DNA of 64,000 nt from Agromyces sp. ISL-38 (GCF_018613935.1 NZ_JAGGPF010000010.1:585497-649496), one strand, 5' to 3'; shown: positions 8,655-18,303, numbered from the stretch's first letter. Notes: generated by a model not told the origin, from the sequence alone. Made by a program: numbers and translations.

Positions 8655-9845
8655 TCACGCGACGTCGACGGGTTGCCGCTGACGAGTGCGGCGCTGCAGC
8701 AGCAGCGTCCAGATGCCACCCGCGACGGCGACGGCCGCCCCTGTGCCGAACGCCCACGGGATTCCGAATGGTCCGGCGATCAGGCCGAGCGCGATCGGTC
8801 CGAGACCGAGCCCCAAGTCGAGGGCCGCACTGGCGGTGCCGGAAGCCGCACCTCGCTGCGATGGCGTCGCTGTCGAGAAGATCGCGGAGAAGAACGCCGG
8901 AGTGCTGAATGAGACGCCGACGGCCATGATGACAACGCCGACCAGGAGCCCCACCGGGGTCTGCCAGACGGCGACGAGACCGAGCCCGGCGCCGATCACG
9001 CCGAGTGCTGCGGCACCGAGCGGGAGTGACGGCAATCGGTCGGGCACGCGCGCGAATGCGATCCTGCACACCACGACGACCGTGCCGTAGAGGAAAAGCG
9101 CAAGGCTCGCCTGGTTCAGGCCGATACGCACCGCGTACAGGGAGGCGAAGGTGAGGAAGCCGCCGATCGCGACGAGCGACGTGATGAATCCGATCGAGAT
9201 CGGGATGGCGGGCCGATGGATGATCCGGCGGGGCGAGAGGTCGGGCGAGGCGTCGGCCGAGGTGTCCTCCCGGGTCTCTCCGATCAGCAGCGTCAGCGCT
9301 GCGGCGAGCGCGGCGAGCGCTGCGGCGCCCAGCCAGGCGATGCCGAATCCCCAGGCCTGCACGAGGATCTCGCCGAGCGGGGGCCCGAGCGCGATTCCGA
9401 GATAGAGGCCGAGGGAGTTGTACGAGAGCGCCTCGCCCAACCGCTTGGCCGGTGCGAGGTCGGCGAGCGCCGCGAAACCCGCGACGAAGAAGGCGGCCTC
9501 GGCCACGCCGGCGAGCAGGCGCAGTGCGACGATCACGAAGAGATCTTCGGCCAGCGCGATGAGTGCGAGGCTGACGGCGGCGAGCACTGCGCCACCGAGG
9601 AGGAGGGGCAGGCGGCCGTAGACGTCGGCGATCCGGCCGGCGAAGGGTCGCAGCACGAGCGCAGACACCGCGAACACGCCGAACGCGAACCCCGCACCGA
9701 CCTCGTCGCCACCGACGGGACCGGTCACGTAGAGGGGCAGGGCGAAGATCGCCACGCCCACTGCAGTGAAGTAGGCGAGATCTGAGATCCCGAGCGCGAT
9801 GAACTGGCGCGTGAAGAGCCGCTCAGTCGGCTGCCGCCGCTTCAT
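8655..9845 (-). CDS. Major facilitator superfamily transporter
   Basis: This 396-residue inner-membrane protein has about 12 hydrophobic segments. It carries the MFS loop 2-3 signature near residue 70 (RPFAGRIADVYGRLPLLLGG), and a charged central loop near 195-210 separates the two six-helix halves. The overall form resembles drug/H+ antiporters. No substrate can be assigned, and no adjacent regulator or biosynthetic gene points to one. The start is ATG 9845 (MKRRQPTERLF). The gene follows dnaE2 in map order on the same strand but is separated from it by 114 bp. Confidence 0.88.
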   Translation of the reverse strand: MKRRQPTERLFTRQFIALGISDLAYFTAVGVAIFALPLYVTGPVGGDEVGAGFAFGVFAVSALVLRPFAGRIADVYGRLPLLLGGAVLAAVSLALIALAEDLFVIVALRLLAGVAEAAFFVAGFAALADLAPAKRLGEALSYNSLGLYLGIALGPPLGEILVQAWGFGIAWLGAAALAALAAALTLLIGETREDTSADASPDLSPRRIIHRPAIPISIGFITSLVAIGGFLTFASLYAVRIGLNQASLALFLYGTVVVVCRIAFARVPDRLPSLPLGAAALGVIGAGLGLVAVWQTPVGLLVGVVIMAVGVSFSTPAFFSAIFSTATPSQRGAASGTASAALDLGLGLGPIALGLIAGPFGIPWAFGTGAAVAVAGGIWTLLLQRRTRQRQPVDVA

Positions 9846-9959
9846 GGTTCATCGCCCCGGAAGGTGTTCGCGGCGGATCGTGTCTCAGCCACACGCCCAC
9901 TGTATTCCTGATGCGCCCGGGCGCGCCGATCTGTTCGCCTGCGCCGACGTGTTCGCCCG

Positions 9960-12900
9960 TCAACGGAAGTCGCGTGAGCGGCCGGGCGCCGACACGATGA
10001 GCCGTTCGAATCGATCGGCGACGAGGTTCGTGACGCCCTCGGGCGACCGCTCGAGCATGCCGCGCACGATCATCGCGGGCGCTTCGCGTGCCACTCGCCG
10101 GTATCGGTTCCACACGCCCACCCCAGCGATGACGTTGAGGGTGCCCGATTCGTCTTCGATGTTCAGGAAGGTGATGCCGCTCGCCGTCGCCGGCCGCTGG
10201 CGGTGGGTCACGACTCCGCCCACTTCGATGCGCCGGCCGGTCTCCGCGTGCTGCAGCCGATCGATGCGGATCGCGCCGCGTTCGTCGAGTCGCTCGCGCA
10301 CGTGCCGGATGGGATGGTCGTCGGGGGAGATGCCCGTGGCCCAGAGGTCGTAGACGACCTGCTCGGCGGGGGTGAGCATCGGCAGCAACGGAGGCTGCAC
10401 CACGACGACGGAGCCCTGCAGGTACTCGGCGCGGTCTTCTGCAGCCTCACCGGCGAGCCAGAGGGCTTCTCGGCGCTCGAGTCCGAAGCCGGAGAACGCG
10501 CCGGCTGCGGCGAGCGCCTCGAGCTGTTCGGCGCTGAGCGCCGCGCGACGTGAGACGTCGGCCATGTCGCGGTACGGCCCGCGCGCGTCACGCTCGGCGA
10601 CGATGCGTTCTGCGACGGCGGTGCCGATCGACGAGACGTCGGCGAGGCCGAGCCGCACCGCGAAGGCCGCATCACGGCGATGCTCGGCGGAGCGATCGGG
10701 TGCGTGCATGTCGAACTTCCCGACGGGCGGTTGTGCGGGATCGATGCACGAGTCGAGGCCGCTTGGCGCGCGCGATCCGCGCTGCCGATCGCCAGCACCG
10801 GATGCCTCGGATGCCCCGGCCGCCGTGAATGTCCCCGCCACCCCGATCGCCTCGAGTCCCGCGTGCACGCCGGAGCGCAGGATGTCGGGCCGGAGCATCT
10901 CGACGCCGTGCCGCCTCGCGTCGGCGGTGAGCGTCTGTGGCGAGTAGAACCCCATCGGCTGGGCGCGCAGCAGCGCGGCGAGGAATGCGGCGGGGTAGTG
11001 CAGCTTCAGCCACGAGCTCGCGTAGACGAGCAGGCCGAAGCTGATCGCGTGGCTCTCGGCGAAGCCGAAGTTCGCGAAGGCCTCGATCTTCGCGTAGATC
11101 GAGTCGGCGACGTCGGGTTCGATGCCGTTGCGCTCCATGCCCGCGTAGAGCTTCGACTTCAGGCGTTCGATCTTCTCGACGCCGCGCTTGGAGCCCATCG
11201 CCCGCCGCAAGAGGTCGGCGTCGGCAGCGCTGCAGTCGCCGACGGCGACCGCCATCTGCATGAGCTGCTCTTGGAAGAGCGGCACCCCGAGGGTGCGTTC
11301 GAGCACCGGCTCGAGCTTCGGGTGCAGGTAGCTCACCTCTTCCTCGCCGGTGCGGCGGCGGATGTAGGGGTGCACCGCACCGCCCTGCACGGGCCCCGGA
11401 CGGATCAGCGCGATCTCGACGACGAGGTCGTAGAAGCAGCGTGGCTTCAGGCGGGGGAGCGTGCCGATCTGCGCGCGGCTCTCGACCTGGAAGACGCCGA
11501 TCGAGTCGGCACGGCACAGCATGTCGTAGACCGCGGACTCCTCTTTGGGGATGGTGGCGAGCTCCCATGTCTCGCCGGTGGTCTGCTGCACGAGGTCGAA
11601 CGTGTACTGCAGCGCCGCGAGCATGCCGAGGCCGAGCAGGTCGAACTTCACGAGCCCCATCCACGCGCAGTCGTCTTTGTCCCACTGGAGTACCGTGCGG
11701 CGCTCCTTGCGGGCGTGCTCGATGGGGCACACTTCGCCGACGGGGCGGTCGGTGAGCACCATGCCGCCGGAGTGGATGCCGAGGTGGCGTGGGAAGGTGA
11801 GCACCTGCTCGGCGAGCTCGACGACGGCATCGGGGATGTCATGGTCGTCGGTCGAGACCATCGCACCCCAGCGCTCGACCTGTCGCGACCACGCGTCCTG
11901 CTGGCCGGTCGAGTAGCCGAGCGCCTTCGCCATGTCGCGCACCGCGGCCTTCGGCCGGTAGCTGATGACGTTCGCGACCTGCGCGGCGTTGTGCCTGCCG
12001 TACTTGTCGTAGACGTACTGGATGACTTCTTCGCGCCGGTCGGAGTCGAAGTCGACGTCGATGTCGGGCTCCTCGTCTCGGAGCGCGGAGAGGAACCGCT
12101 CGAAGGGCAGCCCGTAGCCGATCGAGTCGACCGCGGTGATGTCGAGCACATAGCAGACGGCGGAGTTCGCCGCCGACCCGCGGCCCTGGCAGAGGATGCC
12201 GCGGCTGCGGGCCTCGCGCACGATGTCGTACACGATGAGGAAGTAGCCGGGGAAGTCCTTCTGCTCGATGACGTCGAGCTCGCGGGCGATGCGCTCCCGC
12301 ACGTGCTCGGGCAGGCCGGGATAGCGTCGTTCGGCACCCGCCCACGCGAGCTCGCGCAACCAGCTCATCGGCGTGTGGCCGGCCGGCACCTTCTGCTGCG
12401 GCAACCGCGGCTTCGCGCTCCGCAGCCGGAAGCCGAGCTCTTCGGCGAGTCGTACCGAGTGCTCCACCGCACCGGGATACCTGGCGAAGCGCTGCGCCAT
12501 CTCGGCCCCGCTCCTGAGATGCAGCCCATCGGATGCCGGGAGCCAGCCGTCGAGCTCGTCGAGGCTGCGCCGCGCCCGCACGGCGGCCAGCGCGCTCGCG
12601 AGCCGGTGCTCGGACGGGCTCGCGTAGTGCACGGCGTTCGTCGCGAGGAGCGGAAGCCCCGTGCGTTCGGCGAGCTCGGCAAGGGCGTCGTTCGCCTCCT
12701 GATCGAGCGGATGCCCGTGGTCGAAGAGCTCGACGACGACGTTCTCGCGGCCGAAGAGGGCGACGAGACGGTCGAGCTCGCGCCTCGCGGCATCCGGCCC
12801 CTCGGCGGCGAGCGCTCGCCTGACGGCTCCCTTGCGACAGCCCGTCAGCACCGCCCACTCGCCGCCCGCGCGCTCACCGAGCTCGTCGAGGGAATAGACC

Positions 12901-13424
12901 GGACGGCCCTTCTCACCGCCCGCGAGCTGGCCTGCGGTGATCGCGGACGCGAGGCGGTGGTAGCCCTCTTCGCGGCGAGCGAGGACGAGCAGGTGCTCGC
13001 CTTCGGGGTCGGCCGAACCGTTCTGCGGCGCGGTCAGGCCGAGCGAGAGCTCGGCGCCGAACACGGTCGCCAGTTCGGGGAAGCTCTCGGCGGCCTCGGC
13101 GAAGTGCACGATGCCGTAGAAGCCGTCGTGGTCGGTCATGGCGAGCCCGGTGAGGCCGAGGCGCTGCGCCTCCTCGACGAGTTGCTCGGGCGTCGAGGCG
13201 CCGTCGAGGAAACTGAACGTCGAGTGCACGTGCAGCTCGGCGTAGGGCACGACCGGACCGGTCGGGGCCTCGAGCCCCTCAGAGGGGCGGTACGGATGGC
13301 GCTTCCGGCTCCACGCCGGACTGTCGCCGCCGTCGGCGATGAGCGGGGGCCCTCCCGGCCGCCGTGCGTCGGAGAGCTTGCGCTCGAGCTCCGACCACGG
13401 AATGGCGGGATTGTTCCAGCCCAT
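9960..13424 (-). CDS. dnaE2: Error-prone DNA polymerase III alpha subunit, DnaE2
   Basis: This 1154-residue C-family polymerase performs mutagenic translesion synthesis with ImuA' and ImuB. An N-terminal PHP domain begins near residue 60 (ELHVHSTFSFLDGAS with HVH at 65-67; TDHDGFYG near 100). The polymerase catalytic motif PDIDVDFDSDR is near residue 450 and supplies metal-binding aspartates. A helix-hairpin-helix region lies near 1000, and an OB fold (GITFLNIEDESGTLNVIAG) near 1085. The start is ATG 13424, 3 nt after the imuB stop; the much longer in-frame extension upstream is the non-coding frame of imuB. It is the last gene of the SOS operon. Confidence 0.96.
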   Translation of the reverse strand: MGWNNPAIPWSELERKLSDARRPGGPPLIADGGDSPAWSRKRHPYRPSEGLEAPTGPVVPYAELHVHSTFSFLDGASTPEQLVEEAQRLGLTGLAMTDHDGFYGIVHFAEAAESFPELATVFGAELSLGLTAPQNGSADPEGEHLLVLARREEGYHRLASAITAGQLAGGEKGRPVYSLDELGERAGGEWAVLTGCRKGAVRRALAAEGPDAARRELDRLVALFGRENVVVELFDHGHPLDQEANDALAELAERTGLPLLATNAVHYASPSEHRLASALAAVRARRSLDELDGWLPASDGLHLRSGAEMAQRFARYPGAVEHSVRLAEELGFRLRSAKPRLPQQKVPAGHTPMSWLRELAWAGAERRYPGLPEHVRERIARELDVIEQKDFPGYFLIVYDIVREARSRGILCQGRGSAANSAVCYVLDITAVDSIGYGLPFERFLSALRDEEPDIDVDFDSDRREEVIQYVYDKYGRHNAAQVANVISYRPKAAVRDMAKALGYSTGQQDAWSRQVERWGAMVSTDDHDIPDAVVELAEQVLTFPRHLGIHSGGMVLTDRPVGEVCPIEHARKERRTVLQWDKDDCAWMGLVKFDLLGLGMLAALQYTFDLVQQTTGETWELATIPKEESAVYDMLCRADSIGVFQVESRAQIGTLPRLKPRCFYDLVVEIALIRPGPVQGGAVHPYIRRRTGEEEVSYLHPKLEPVLERTLGVPLFQEQLMQMAVAVGDCSAADADLLRRAMGSKRGVEKIERLKSKLYAGMERNGIEPDVADSIYAKIEAFANFGFAESHAISFGLLVYASSWLKLHYPAAFLAALLRAQPMGFYSPQTLTADARRHGVEMLRPDILRSGVHAGLEAIGVAGTFTAAGASEASGAGDRQRGSRAPSGLDSCIDPAQPPVGKFDMHAPDRSAEHRRDAAFAVRLGLADVSSIGTAVAERIVAERDARGPYRDMADVSRRAALSAEQLEALAAAGAFSGFGLERREALWLAGEAAEDRAEYLQGSVVVVQPPLLPMLTPAEQVVYDLWATGISPDDHPIRHVRERLDERGAIRIDRLQHAETGRRIEVGGVVTHRQRPATASGITFLNIEDESGTLNVIAGVGVWNRYRRVAREAPAMIVRGMLERSPEGVTNLVADRFERLIVSAPGRSRDFR

Positions 13425-13426
13425 GG

Positions 13427-14968
13427 CTAGTCGTACCTCGCTTCGGCCCACCAGCCCTCGTCGTCGCGCACGAGGAGCCAGGCGCATCCGTCGTCGTCGA
13501 CGATCTGGAAGCGGTGCACGCGCTTGGCATGCTCGGCGTCCCACCAGCGCTCCACGACCGGCCAGGGGCCTGCCCAGGCCCGCACCGGGGCCGGCGTGCC
13601 ACCGCTGACGGCGAAGACCTCGGGGGTCGCGGTGATCGCACCTCGCCCGTCGATCGCGACGGTGACCCCGCCGGAACCTTGGAGCGCGATCGGCAGTCGC
13701 TCGCGGAAGACGCTCGCGGGGGCGAGCGCGGGCAGGCTCCCGGGCCATGGCGCATCGCTCGGGCGCTCGGGGGCACGGTCGCCCCACGGCACGAGCACCT
13801 GCCGGTCGGCGAGCATGCGCCCTCCGCCGATCGTCGCGGTCACGACGCCCTCGTGCCCGAGCATGCTCTGCACGCGCGTGAGGCCGTGATGCACGCGTTC
13901 GTCGGGTCCGCCGCCCCAGAGTCCCTCTTCGTGGTTGCCGGTGGAGTCGATGCGCTCGGGCACGACCCGCAACCGCACGATGGGGGAGGCGAGCCCGCTC
14001 GCGGTGCCCGCGCCCTGCAACTGCCAGCGCACCCGGTCGACGACGTCGGCGGGCGTGAACCACTGCGGGTGCAGCCAGCTGCGGCTGGAGTGCCCGCCGC
14101 CTTCGTCGTCGAGCTCGACGCGGATGCCGGTGCACACGAGCCGCACCGCCCGCATGCGCTCGATGAACTCCTCGGCGAGCACGCGGAAGGCGAAGGCGAG
14201 CTGGTCGATGCGGTCGAGCGGCGGCTCGAACTCCTGCTGCACGGCGAACTCGGGCGGCGGCGTGCGGGCGATCACCCTGGCCTGCTCGCGCCCGGCTGCG
14301 CGGTCGTGGGCGAAGGCCCCTGCTGCGCCGAAACGCCGCCGCACATCTTCTCGCGGCAGCTCGGCGAACTCGCCGAGCGTGCGCACTCCGAGCCGGTTGA
14401 GCAGGGTCGTCGTGCGGGTGTCGGTGACGAGACCGACGGGCAGCGGGGCGATGAATGCAGCGGATGCCCCGGGCGCCACGATGCCCACGGGAGACGCCGT
14501 GGCGGCCCGCGCCGCCTGCTCGGCCGCGAACGGCCCGTCGGCGATGCCGACCCTCGCTCCGGGCACCCCGAGCTCGGCGACGGTGGTGAGCAGGGCCGCA
14601 GCCGCGGCATCCTCGCCGCCGTAGTAGCGGGCGGGACCCCTCGCTCGCATCGCGAGCGAGCCGGGGCGGATGAGCTGCACGCCCGGCACGGTCTCTTCGA
14701 CCCGGCGCACGACGGGCTCGAAGATGCGCGCATCGAGCGCGGCGTCGTAGTCGAGCACCACGACCTCGGGGGAGCGGTATTGCGCCTCGCGGAGCTTCAA
14801 CCCGCGGATGACCCCGTCGCGGCGGGCGGCTGCCGAGCAGGCGAAGACGAGTCCAGACCGGATGAGGGCGATCGGCTGCCCGGGATCGAGCGCACGCTCG
14901 CGGCACGCCGCGAGGATCGGCCAATCGGGGCACCAGAGCACGATCGTGCGGGAGAGCTCGGAAGTCAT
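13427..14968 (-). CDS. imuB: ImuB, Y-family polymerase-like mutasome subunit
   Basis: This 513-residue protein is the bridge of the ImuA'-ImuB-DnaE2 mutasome. It has the Y-family polymerase fold but is normally catalytically inactive and binds the beta clamp. The N-terminus (TIVLWCPDWPILAACRERAL) has Cys-Pro-Asp-Trp where active Y polymerases have the DxDxFFA/S motif. A palm/finger region (about 90-160) is followed by helix-hairpin-helix and little-finger parts (about 180-330). Its ATG overlaps the imuA' stop by 4 nt (ATGA), so translation is coupled. A canonical clamp-binding peptide was not pinned down by eye. Confidence 0.93.
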   Translation of the reverse strand: MTSELSRTIVLWCPDWPILAACRERALDPGQPIALIRSGLVFACSAAARRDGVIRGLKLREAQYRSPEVVVLDYDAALDARIFEPVVRRVEETVPGVQLIRPGSLAMRARGPARYYGGEDAAAAALLTTVAELGVPGARVGIADGPFAAEQAARAATASPVGIVAPGASAAFIAPLPVGLVTDTRTTTLLNRLGVRTLGEFAELPREDVRRRFGAAGAFAHDRAAGREQARVIARTPPPEFAVQQEFEPPLDRIDQLAFAFRVLAEEFIERMRAVRLVCTGIRVELDDEGGGHSSRSWLHPQWFTPADVVDRVRWQLQGAGTASGLASPIVRLRVVPERIDSTGNHEEGLWGGGPDERVHHGLTRVQSMLGHEGVVTATIGGGRMLADRQVLVPWGDRAPERPSDAPWPGSLPALAPASVFRERLPIALQGSGGVTVAIDGRGAITATPEVFAVSGGTPAPVRAWAGPWPVVERWWDAEHAKRVHRFQIVDDDGCAWLLVRDDEGWWAEARYD

Positions 14969-15744
14969 CCGGTGGCCCGCCGTTCGACGTCGCCGAGGGG
15001 AACCGGCTCGGCCCACTCGGGTTCGACCCGGGTCGGCAGGGTGCGCACCCGCTCGGGGAGCGGCAGCGCCTCGCCGGCAACCGCGAACCCGAGGGAGCGA
15101 TCGGGCAGGAGGAGCCGCGATCGGGCACGCCGCCCGAACCCGCCTCGACCGGCGGCGCTCACGACGACCTCGCGTTCACGCAAGCGGCCGTGCCCGCGTT
15201 CGAGCCCCTGCCACTCGCTCTCTTCGAGGCCGAGTCTCGCGTCGCTGCCCGGCCACTCGCCCGCGACGAGCAGGGTCGAGCCGCGCTGGCGGAGCCTCGC
15301 CGAGAGCCGGGACGCCTCGGCGGGCGACACCCGGCCGACGGGCCGCACGGCGACCATGGGGATGACGTCGGCGAGGGCGGCGACCACGGTGAGCCATTGC
15401 CCGCCGGGATCGGGCACGAGCACGAGGCGGTCGAGCACGATGCCGAAGCGTGAGGCGGCCTCGACGCCGAAGTCGGGCAGCCCGACGACCGCGACCCAGC
15501 GCCCGCTCGCCGAGGGGGCCGCGAGCAGTGCCATGAGCAGTGTCGTCGATCCCTCGACCTGCACGACCGTGCCCTCGCGGAGGGTGCCGCCCGGCAGCAC
15601 CGATTCGAATGCCGGATGCGTCGGCACGGCCTTCGAATCGAGCCGCGTCGCCTGCATGCCGCTGATTCGGGCCTGCAGCTCTTCAACACGCTCGAGCCGC
15701 GCAGGTGCGGGCGAGGCCGTGGTGAGGGGAGCGGTCATGGTCAT
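14965..15744 (-). CDS. imuA: ImuA'-type SOS mutagenesis protein (RecA-like fold)
   Basis: This 259-residue first gene of the cassette encodes a divergent RecA-like protein of the mycobacterial ImuA' type, which helps DnaE2 and ImuB in damage-induced mutagenesis. RecA-like features include LPGGTLREGTVVQVEGSTTL (about 48-68), which sits where Walker A would be but lacks GKT, and WVAVVGLPDFGVEAASRFGI (about 80-102). The start is ATG 15744 (MTMTAPLTT), with a GGGG run just upstream; ATG 15738 is also possible. A perfect LexA box lies 9 bp upstream, giving direct evidence of SOS control. Confidence 0.9.
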   Translation of the reverse strand: MTMTAPLTTASPAPARLERVEELQARISGMQATRLDSKAVPTHPAFESVLPGGTLREGTVVQVEGSTTLLMALLAAPSASGRWVAVVGLPDFGVEAASRFGIVLDRLVLVPDPGGQWLTVVAALADVIPMVAVRPVGRVSPAEASRLSARLRQRGSTLLVAGEWPGSDARLGLEESEWQGLERGHGRLREREVVVSAAGRGGFGRRARSRLLLPDRSLGFAVAGEALPLPERVRTLPTRVEPEWAEPVPLGDVERRATG

Positions 15745-15752
15745 ACCCCAGT

Positions 15753-15770
15753 TTCGAACATATGTTCGAA
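15753..15770. promoter_or_regulatory. LexA (SOS) box of the imuA'-imuB-dnaE2 operon
   Basis: TTCGAACATATGTTCGAA is an 18-bp perfect palindrome containing TCGAAC-N4-GTTCGA, the actinobacterial LexA consensus. It lies immediately upstream of imuA', where repressor would block transcription. Confidence 0.93.
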
Positions 15771-15827
15771 GAGGGCAAGTCGGGAATGCCGACTGTCCAC
15801 GTCGTGCGCACAACGCAGCCTTAACGC

Positions 15828-15862
15828 GAGAAGGGCCGGATCTCGATGATCCGGCCCTTCTC
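15828..15862 (-). terminator. Stem-loop terminator downstream of tRNA-Leu
   Basis: A 14-bp perfect stem (15828-15841 with 15849-15862, arm GAGAAGGGCCGGAT) has a 7-nt loop. It lies 10 bp past the tRNA 3' end on the same strand and before the imuA' SOS promoter, so it insulates the operon from tRNA transcription. There is little U-tract. Confidence 0.8.
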
Positions 15863-15871
15863 GACACATCG

Positions 15872-15955
15872 TGCGCGAGGGGGGACTTGAACCCCCACGC
15901 CCGTTAGGGCACTAGCACCTCAAGCTAGCGCGTCTGCCATTTCCGCCACCCGCGC
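15872..15955 (-). tRNA. tRNA-Leu (anticodon GAG)
   Basis: This is a class II tRNA of 84 nt. The acceptor stem GCGCGGG pairs with CTCGCGC (one G-U). The anticodon stem CTAGC/GCTAG encloses the loop TTGAGGT, giving anticodon GAG. A long variable arm (TGCCCTAACGGGCG) and a T-arm with GTTCAAGTC are present. The discriminator is A and the CCA tail is not encoded. It reads CUC/CUU leucine codons. Confidence 0.95.
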
Positions 15956-16065
15956 ATGTGTCTGGCCACCCGATCGCTCGGAGGCCCGAGAGAAGACATT
16001 AGCACGGATTACTGGGTGCCTCGAACGCCGGCAGGGCCCCGCTGGTCGCCGTCTGCGGTGGCGGC

Positions 16066-16071
16066 TAGCGT
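16066..16071 (+). promoter_or_regulatory. -10 box TAGCGT for the M20 peptidase
   Basis: TAGCGT ends 7 nt before ATG 16079. With no Shine-Dalgarno sequence, a leaderless transcript is likely. Confidence 0.5.
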
Positions 16072-16078
16072 GAAGTTC

Positions 16079-17404
16079 ATGGCCGAGTCATCCGCAGTCC
16101 AGAACCCGACCCCAGAGCTCGATGAGACGGCCGAGATCGCGCGCGACCTGATCCGCATCGACACGAGCAACTACGGCGAAGGGCGGGCGAACGGCGAGCG
16201 CGAGGCGGCCGAGTACGTCGAGGCGAGGCTCACCGCGCTCGGCCTCGCCCCGAGGCTCTACGAGCCCGAATCCCGCCGCACGAGCGTGGTGGCCAGGGTG
16301 CCGGGACGCAACCCCGCCAAGCCCGCGCTCGTGCTGCACGGCCACCTCGACGTCGTGCCCGCCGACGCCCGCAACTGGAGCGTCGACCCGTTCGCGGGGG
16401 AGATCCGCGATGGCATGCTCTGGGGCCGCGGCGCCGTCGACATGAAGGACATGGACGCCATGATGCTCACGGCGCTCGGCGACATCATCGGCTCCGGGTC
16501 GCAACCCGAGCGCGAGCTCATCGTCGCGTTCTTCGCCGACGAAGAGGCCGGCGGCGGCCTCGGTGCGAGCTGGCTCGTCGACGAGCATCCCGAGCTCTTC
16601 GAGGGCGCCACCGAGGCGATCAGCGAGGTCGGCGGCTACTCGATCGCCGTCGACGGGAAGCGCGCCTACCTCTTGCAGACGGGGGAGAAGTCGCTCATCT
16701 GGGTCCGGCTCGTCGCGCACGGGGTCGCCGCGCACGGCTCGCGCCTCGTTCGCGACAATGCGATCACGAAGCTCGCCGAGGCCGTCGCGCGGCTCGGGCG
16801 GACCGAATGGCCGGTCCGCCTCACCGACACGACGCGGGAGCTCCTCGGCGAGATCGCCGGCGTCCTCGGCGTCGATCCCGAGCGGGTCTCGCCCGATGAG
16901 CTCGCCCTCGCGACCGGCTCCGCCTCGGGATTCATCACCGCGACGCTCCGCACGACGTCGAATCCCACGCTGCTCGCGGGCGGCTACAAGCACAACGTCA
17001 TCCCCGATCGGGCGGAGGCCCTCGTCGACATCCGCACGCTCCCGGGCGAGGAGGACGCGGTGCTCGCCGAGATCCGAGAGCTCCTGGGGCCCGAGATCGT
17101 CGTCGAGATCGTGCACCGCGACGTGGGGCTCGAGAGCCCGACATCCGGCGCCCTCGTAGATGCCGTGCGACGCTCGATCGCCGTGCACGACCCCGGCACC
17201 CCGGTGTTCCCCTACCTGCTCTCGGGTGGCACCGACAACAAGTCGCTCAGCCGGCTCGGCATCGCCGGCTATGGCTTCGCGCCACTGAGGCTGCCAGAAG
17301 GCTTGGACTTCCCGGCGATGTTCCACGGGGTGGACGAACGCGTGCCGCTCGACGCATTAGTCTTCGGTAGGCACGTTCTGCGGGACCTGCTCCTCGACTA
17401 CTGA
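16079..17404 (+). CDS. M20/M25/M40 family metallopeptidase
   Basis: This 441-residue zinc-dependent exopeptidase or deacylase belongs to the ArgE/DapE/CPG2 family. Metal ligands are seen in LVLHGHLDVVPA (about 72-83), GRGAVDMKDMDAM (about 111-123) and FFADEEAGGGLGASWL (about 143-158; catalytic Glu followed by metal Glu). The smaller dimerisation domain falls at roughly 195-310 (AHGVAAHGSR near 210). A closing histidine is expected in the FHGVDERV stretch near 415. Start ATG 16079 follows the -10 box and matches family N-termini (AEIARDLIRIDTSNYGEG). The natural substrate is not determined. Confidence 0.9.
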   Translation: MAESSAVQNPTPELDETAEIARDLIRIDTSNYGEGRANGEREAAEYVEARLTALGLAPRLYEPESRRTSVVARVPGRNPAKPALVLHGHLDVVPADARNWSVDPFAGEIRDGMLWGRGAVDMKDMDAMMLTALGDIIGSGSQPERELIVAFFADEEAGGGLGASWLVDEHPELFEGATEAISEVGGYSIAVDGKRAYLLQTGEKSLIWVRLVAHGVAAHGSRLVRDNAITKLAEAVARLGRTEWPVRLTDTTRELLGEIAGVLGVDPERVSPDELALATGSASGFITATLRTTSNPTLLAGGYKHNVIPDRAEALVDIRTLPGEEDAVLAEIRELLGPEIVVEIVHRDVGLESPTSGALVDAVRRSIAVHDPGTPVFPYLLSGGTDNKSLSRLGIAGYGFAPLRLPEGLDFPAMFHGVDERVPLDALVFGRHVLRDLLLDY

Positions 17405-17452
17405 CGGTCTCGATCCTCCGGCGTTCCGCGGAGGCGGAAGGCGGATGCCCAC

Positions 17453-18271
17453 GTGTTCGAAGCGCTCATCCTCGGCCTGGTGCAAGGGCTGACCGAGTTC
17501 CTGCCGATCTCCTCGAGCGCCCACCTGCGCATCCTCGGCGAGTTCCTGCCCGGAGCGCACGACCCGGGGGCGGCGTTCACCGCGATCACCCAGCTCGGCA
17601 CCGAGACCGCTGTCGTGGTGTTCTTCTGGCGCGACATCGTGCGTATCGTCTCGCACTGGTGGGGTTCGCTCTTCGGGAAGGTGCCGCGTAGCGACCCCGA
17701 CGCACGCATGGGCTGGCTCATCATCATCGGCTCGCTCCCGATCGTCGTGCTCGGCATCCTCTTCCAAGCCGAGATCGAGACGAGCCTGCGCTCCCTCTGG
17801 ATCGTCGCGACGATGCTCATCGTCTTCGGCATCGTGCTCGGCCTCGCCGACTGGGCCGGTGAGAAGCGGCGCACGCTCGACCAGCTGACCGTTCCGCACG
17901 GCGTGATCTTCGGGTTCGCGCAGGCGCTCGCGCTCGTGCCGGGCGTGTCCCGCTCGGGCGGCACGATCACGGCCGGCCTGCTGCTCGGCTACGAGCGTCC
18001 GGCGGCGGCGCGCTACGCCTTCCTCCTCGCGATTCCGGCGGTCTTCGGCAGCGGCCTGTTCCAGGTCTTCAAGAGCTGGGGGCAGCCGTCCGTATACGGC
18101 CCGATCGAGACGGCCGCGGCGACGATCCTCGCGTTCTTCGTCGCCATCGTCGTGATCGCGTTCTTCATGAACTACATCTCGAAGCGCAGCTTCCTGCCGT
18201 TCGTGATCTACCGCATCCTCCTCGGCGGCCTCATCTTCGTACTGCTCGGCACGGGAGCCATCCAAGCCTGA
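17453..18271 (+). CDS. uppP: Undecaprenyl-diphosphatase (BacA/UppP)
   Basis: This 272-residue integral membrane phosphatase recycles undecaprenyl pyrophosphate to the monophosphate carrier for cell-wall synthesis, and extra copies give bacitracin tolerance. Both family signatures are intact: [18 protein letters not shown] (residues 8-25) and the second repeat [20 protein letters not shown] (about 161-180) with the conserved Ser/Arg. There are about eight hydrophobic segments. The GTG start at 17453 lies 48 bp after the M20 gene. A strong stem-loop follows the stop codon. Confidence 0.96.
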   Translation: MFEALILGLVQGLTEFLPISSSAHLRILGEFLPGAHDPGAAFTAITQLGTETAVVVFFWRDIVRIVSHWWGSLFGKVPRSDPDARMGWLIIIGSLPIVVLGILFQAEIETSLRSLWIVATMLIVFGIVLGLADWAGEKRRTLDQLTVPHGVIFGFAQALALVPGVSRSGGTITAGLLLGYERPAAARYAFLLAIPAVFGSGLFQVFKSWGQPSVYGPIETAAATILAFFVAIVVIAFFMNYISKRSFLPFVIYRILLGGLIFVLLGTGAIQA

Positions 18272-18279
18272 CGAATGAC

Positions 18280-18303
18280 GGATGCCGCGGCGCCGCGGCA
18301 TCC
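18280..18303. terminator. Bidirectional stem-loop between convergent uppP and PAC2 genes
   Basis: GGATGCCGCGG (18280-18290) is followed by CG and its exact complement (18293-18303). It lies between two converging genes and so could terminate both. Confidence 0.7.

Noticed and set aside
10680..13430. A 916-codon open frame on the plus strand opposite dnaE2
   Set aside because: It is the antisense shadow of dnaE2 in high-GC DNA. Its composition is low-complexity Arg/Glu/Val-rich and it has no domain.
13364..15907. An 847-codon plus-strand frame opposite imuB and imuA'
   Set aside because: It is a shadow frame with no recognisable domain, running into the tRNA.
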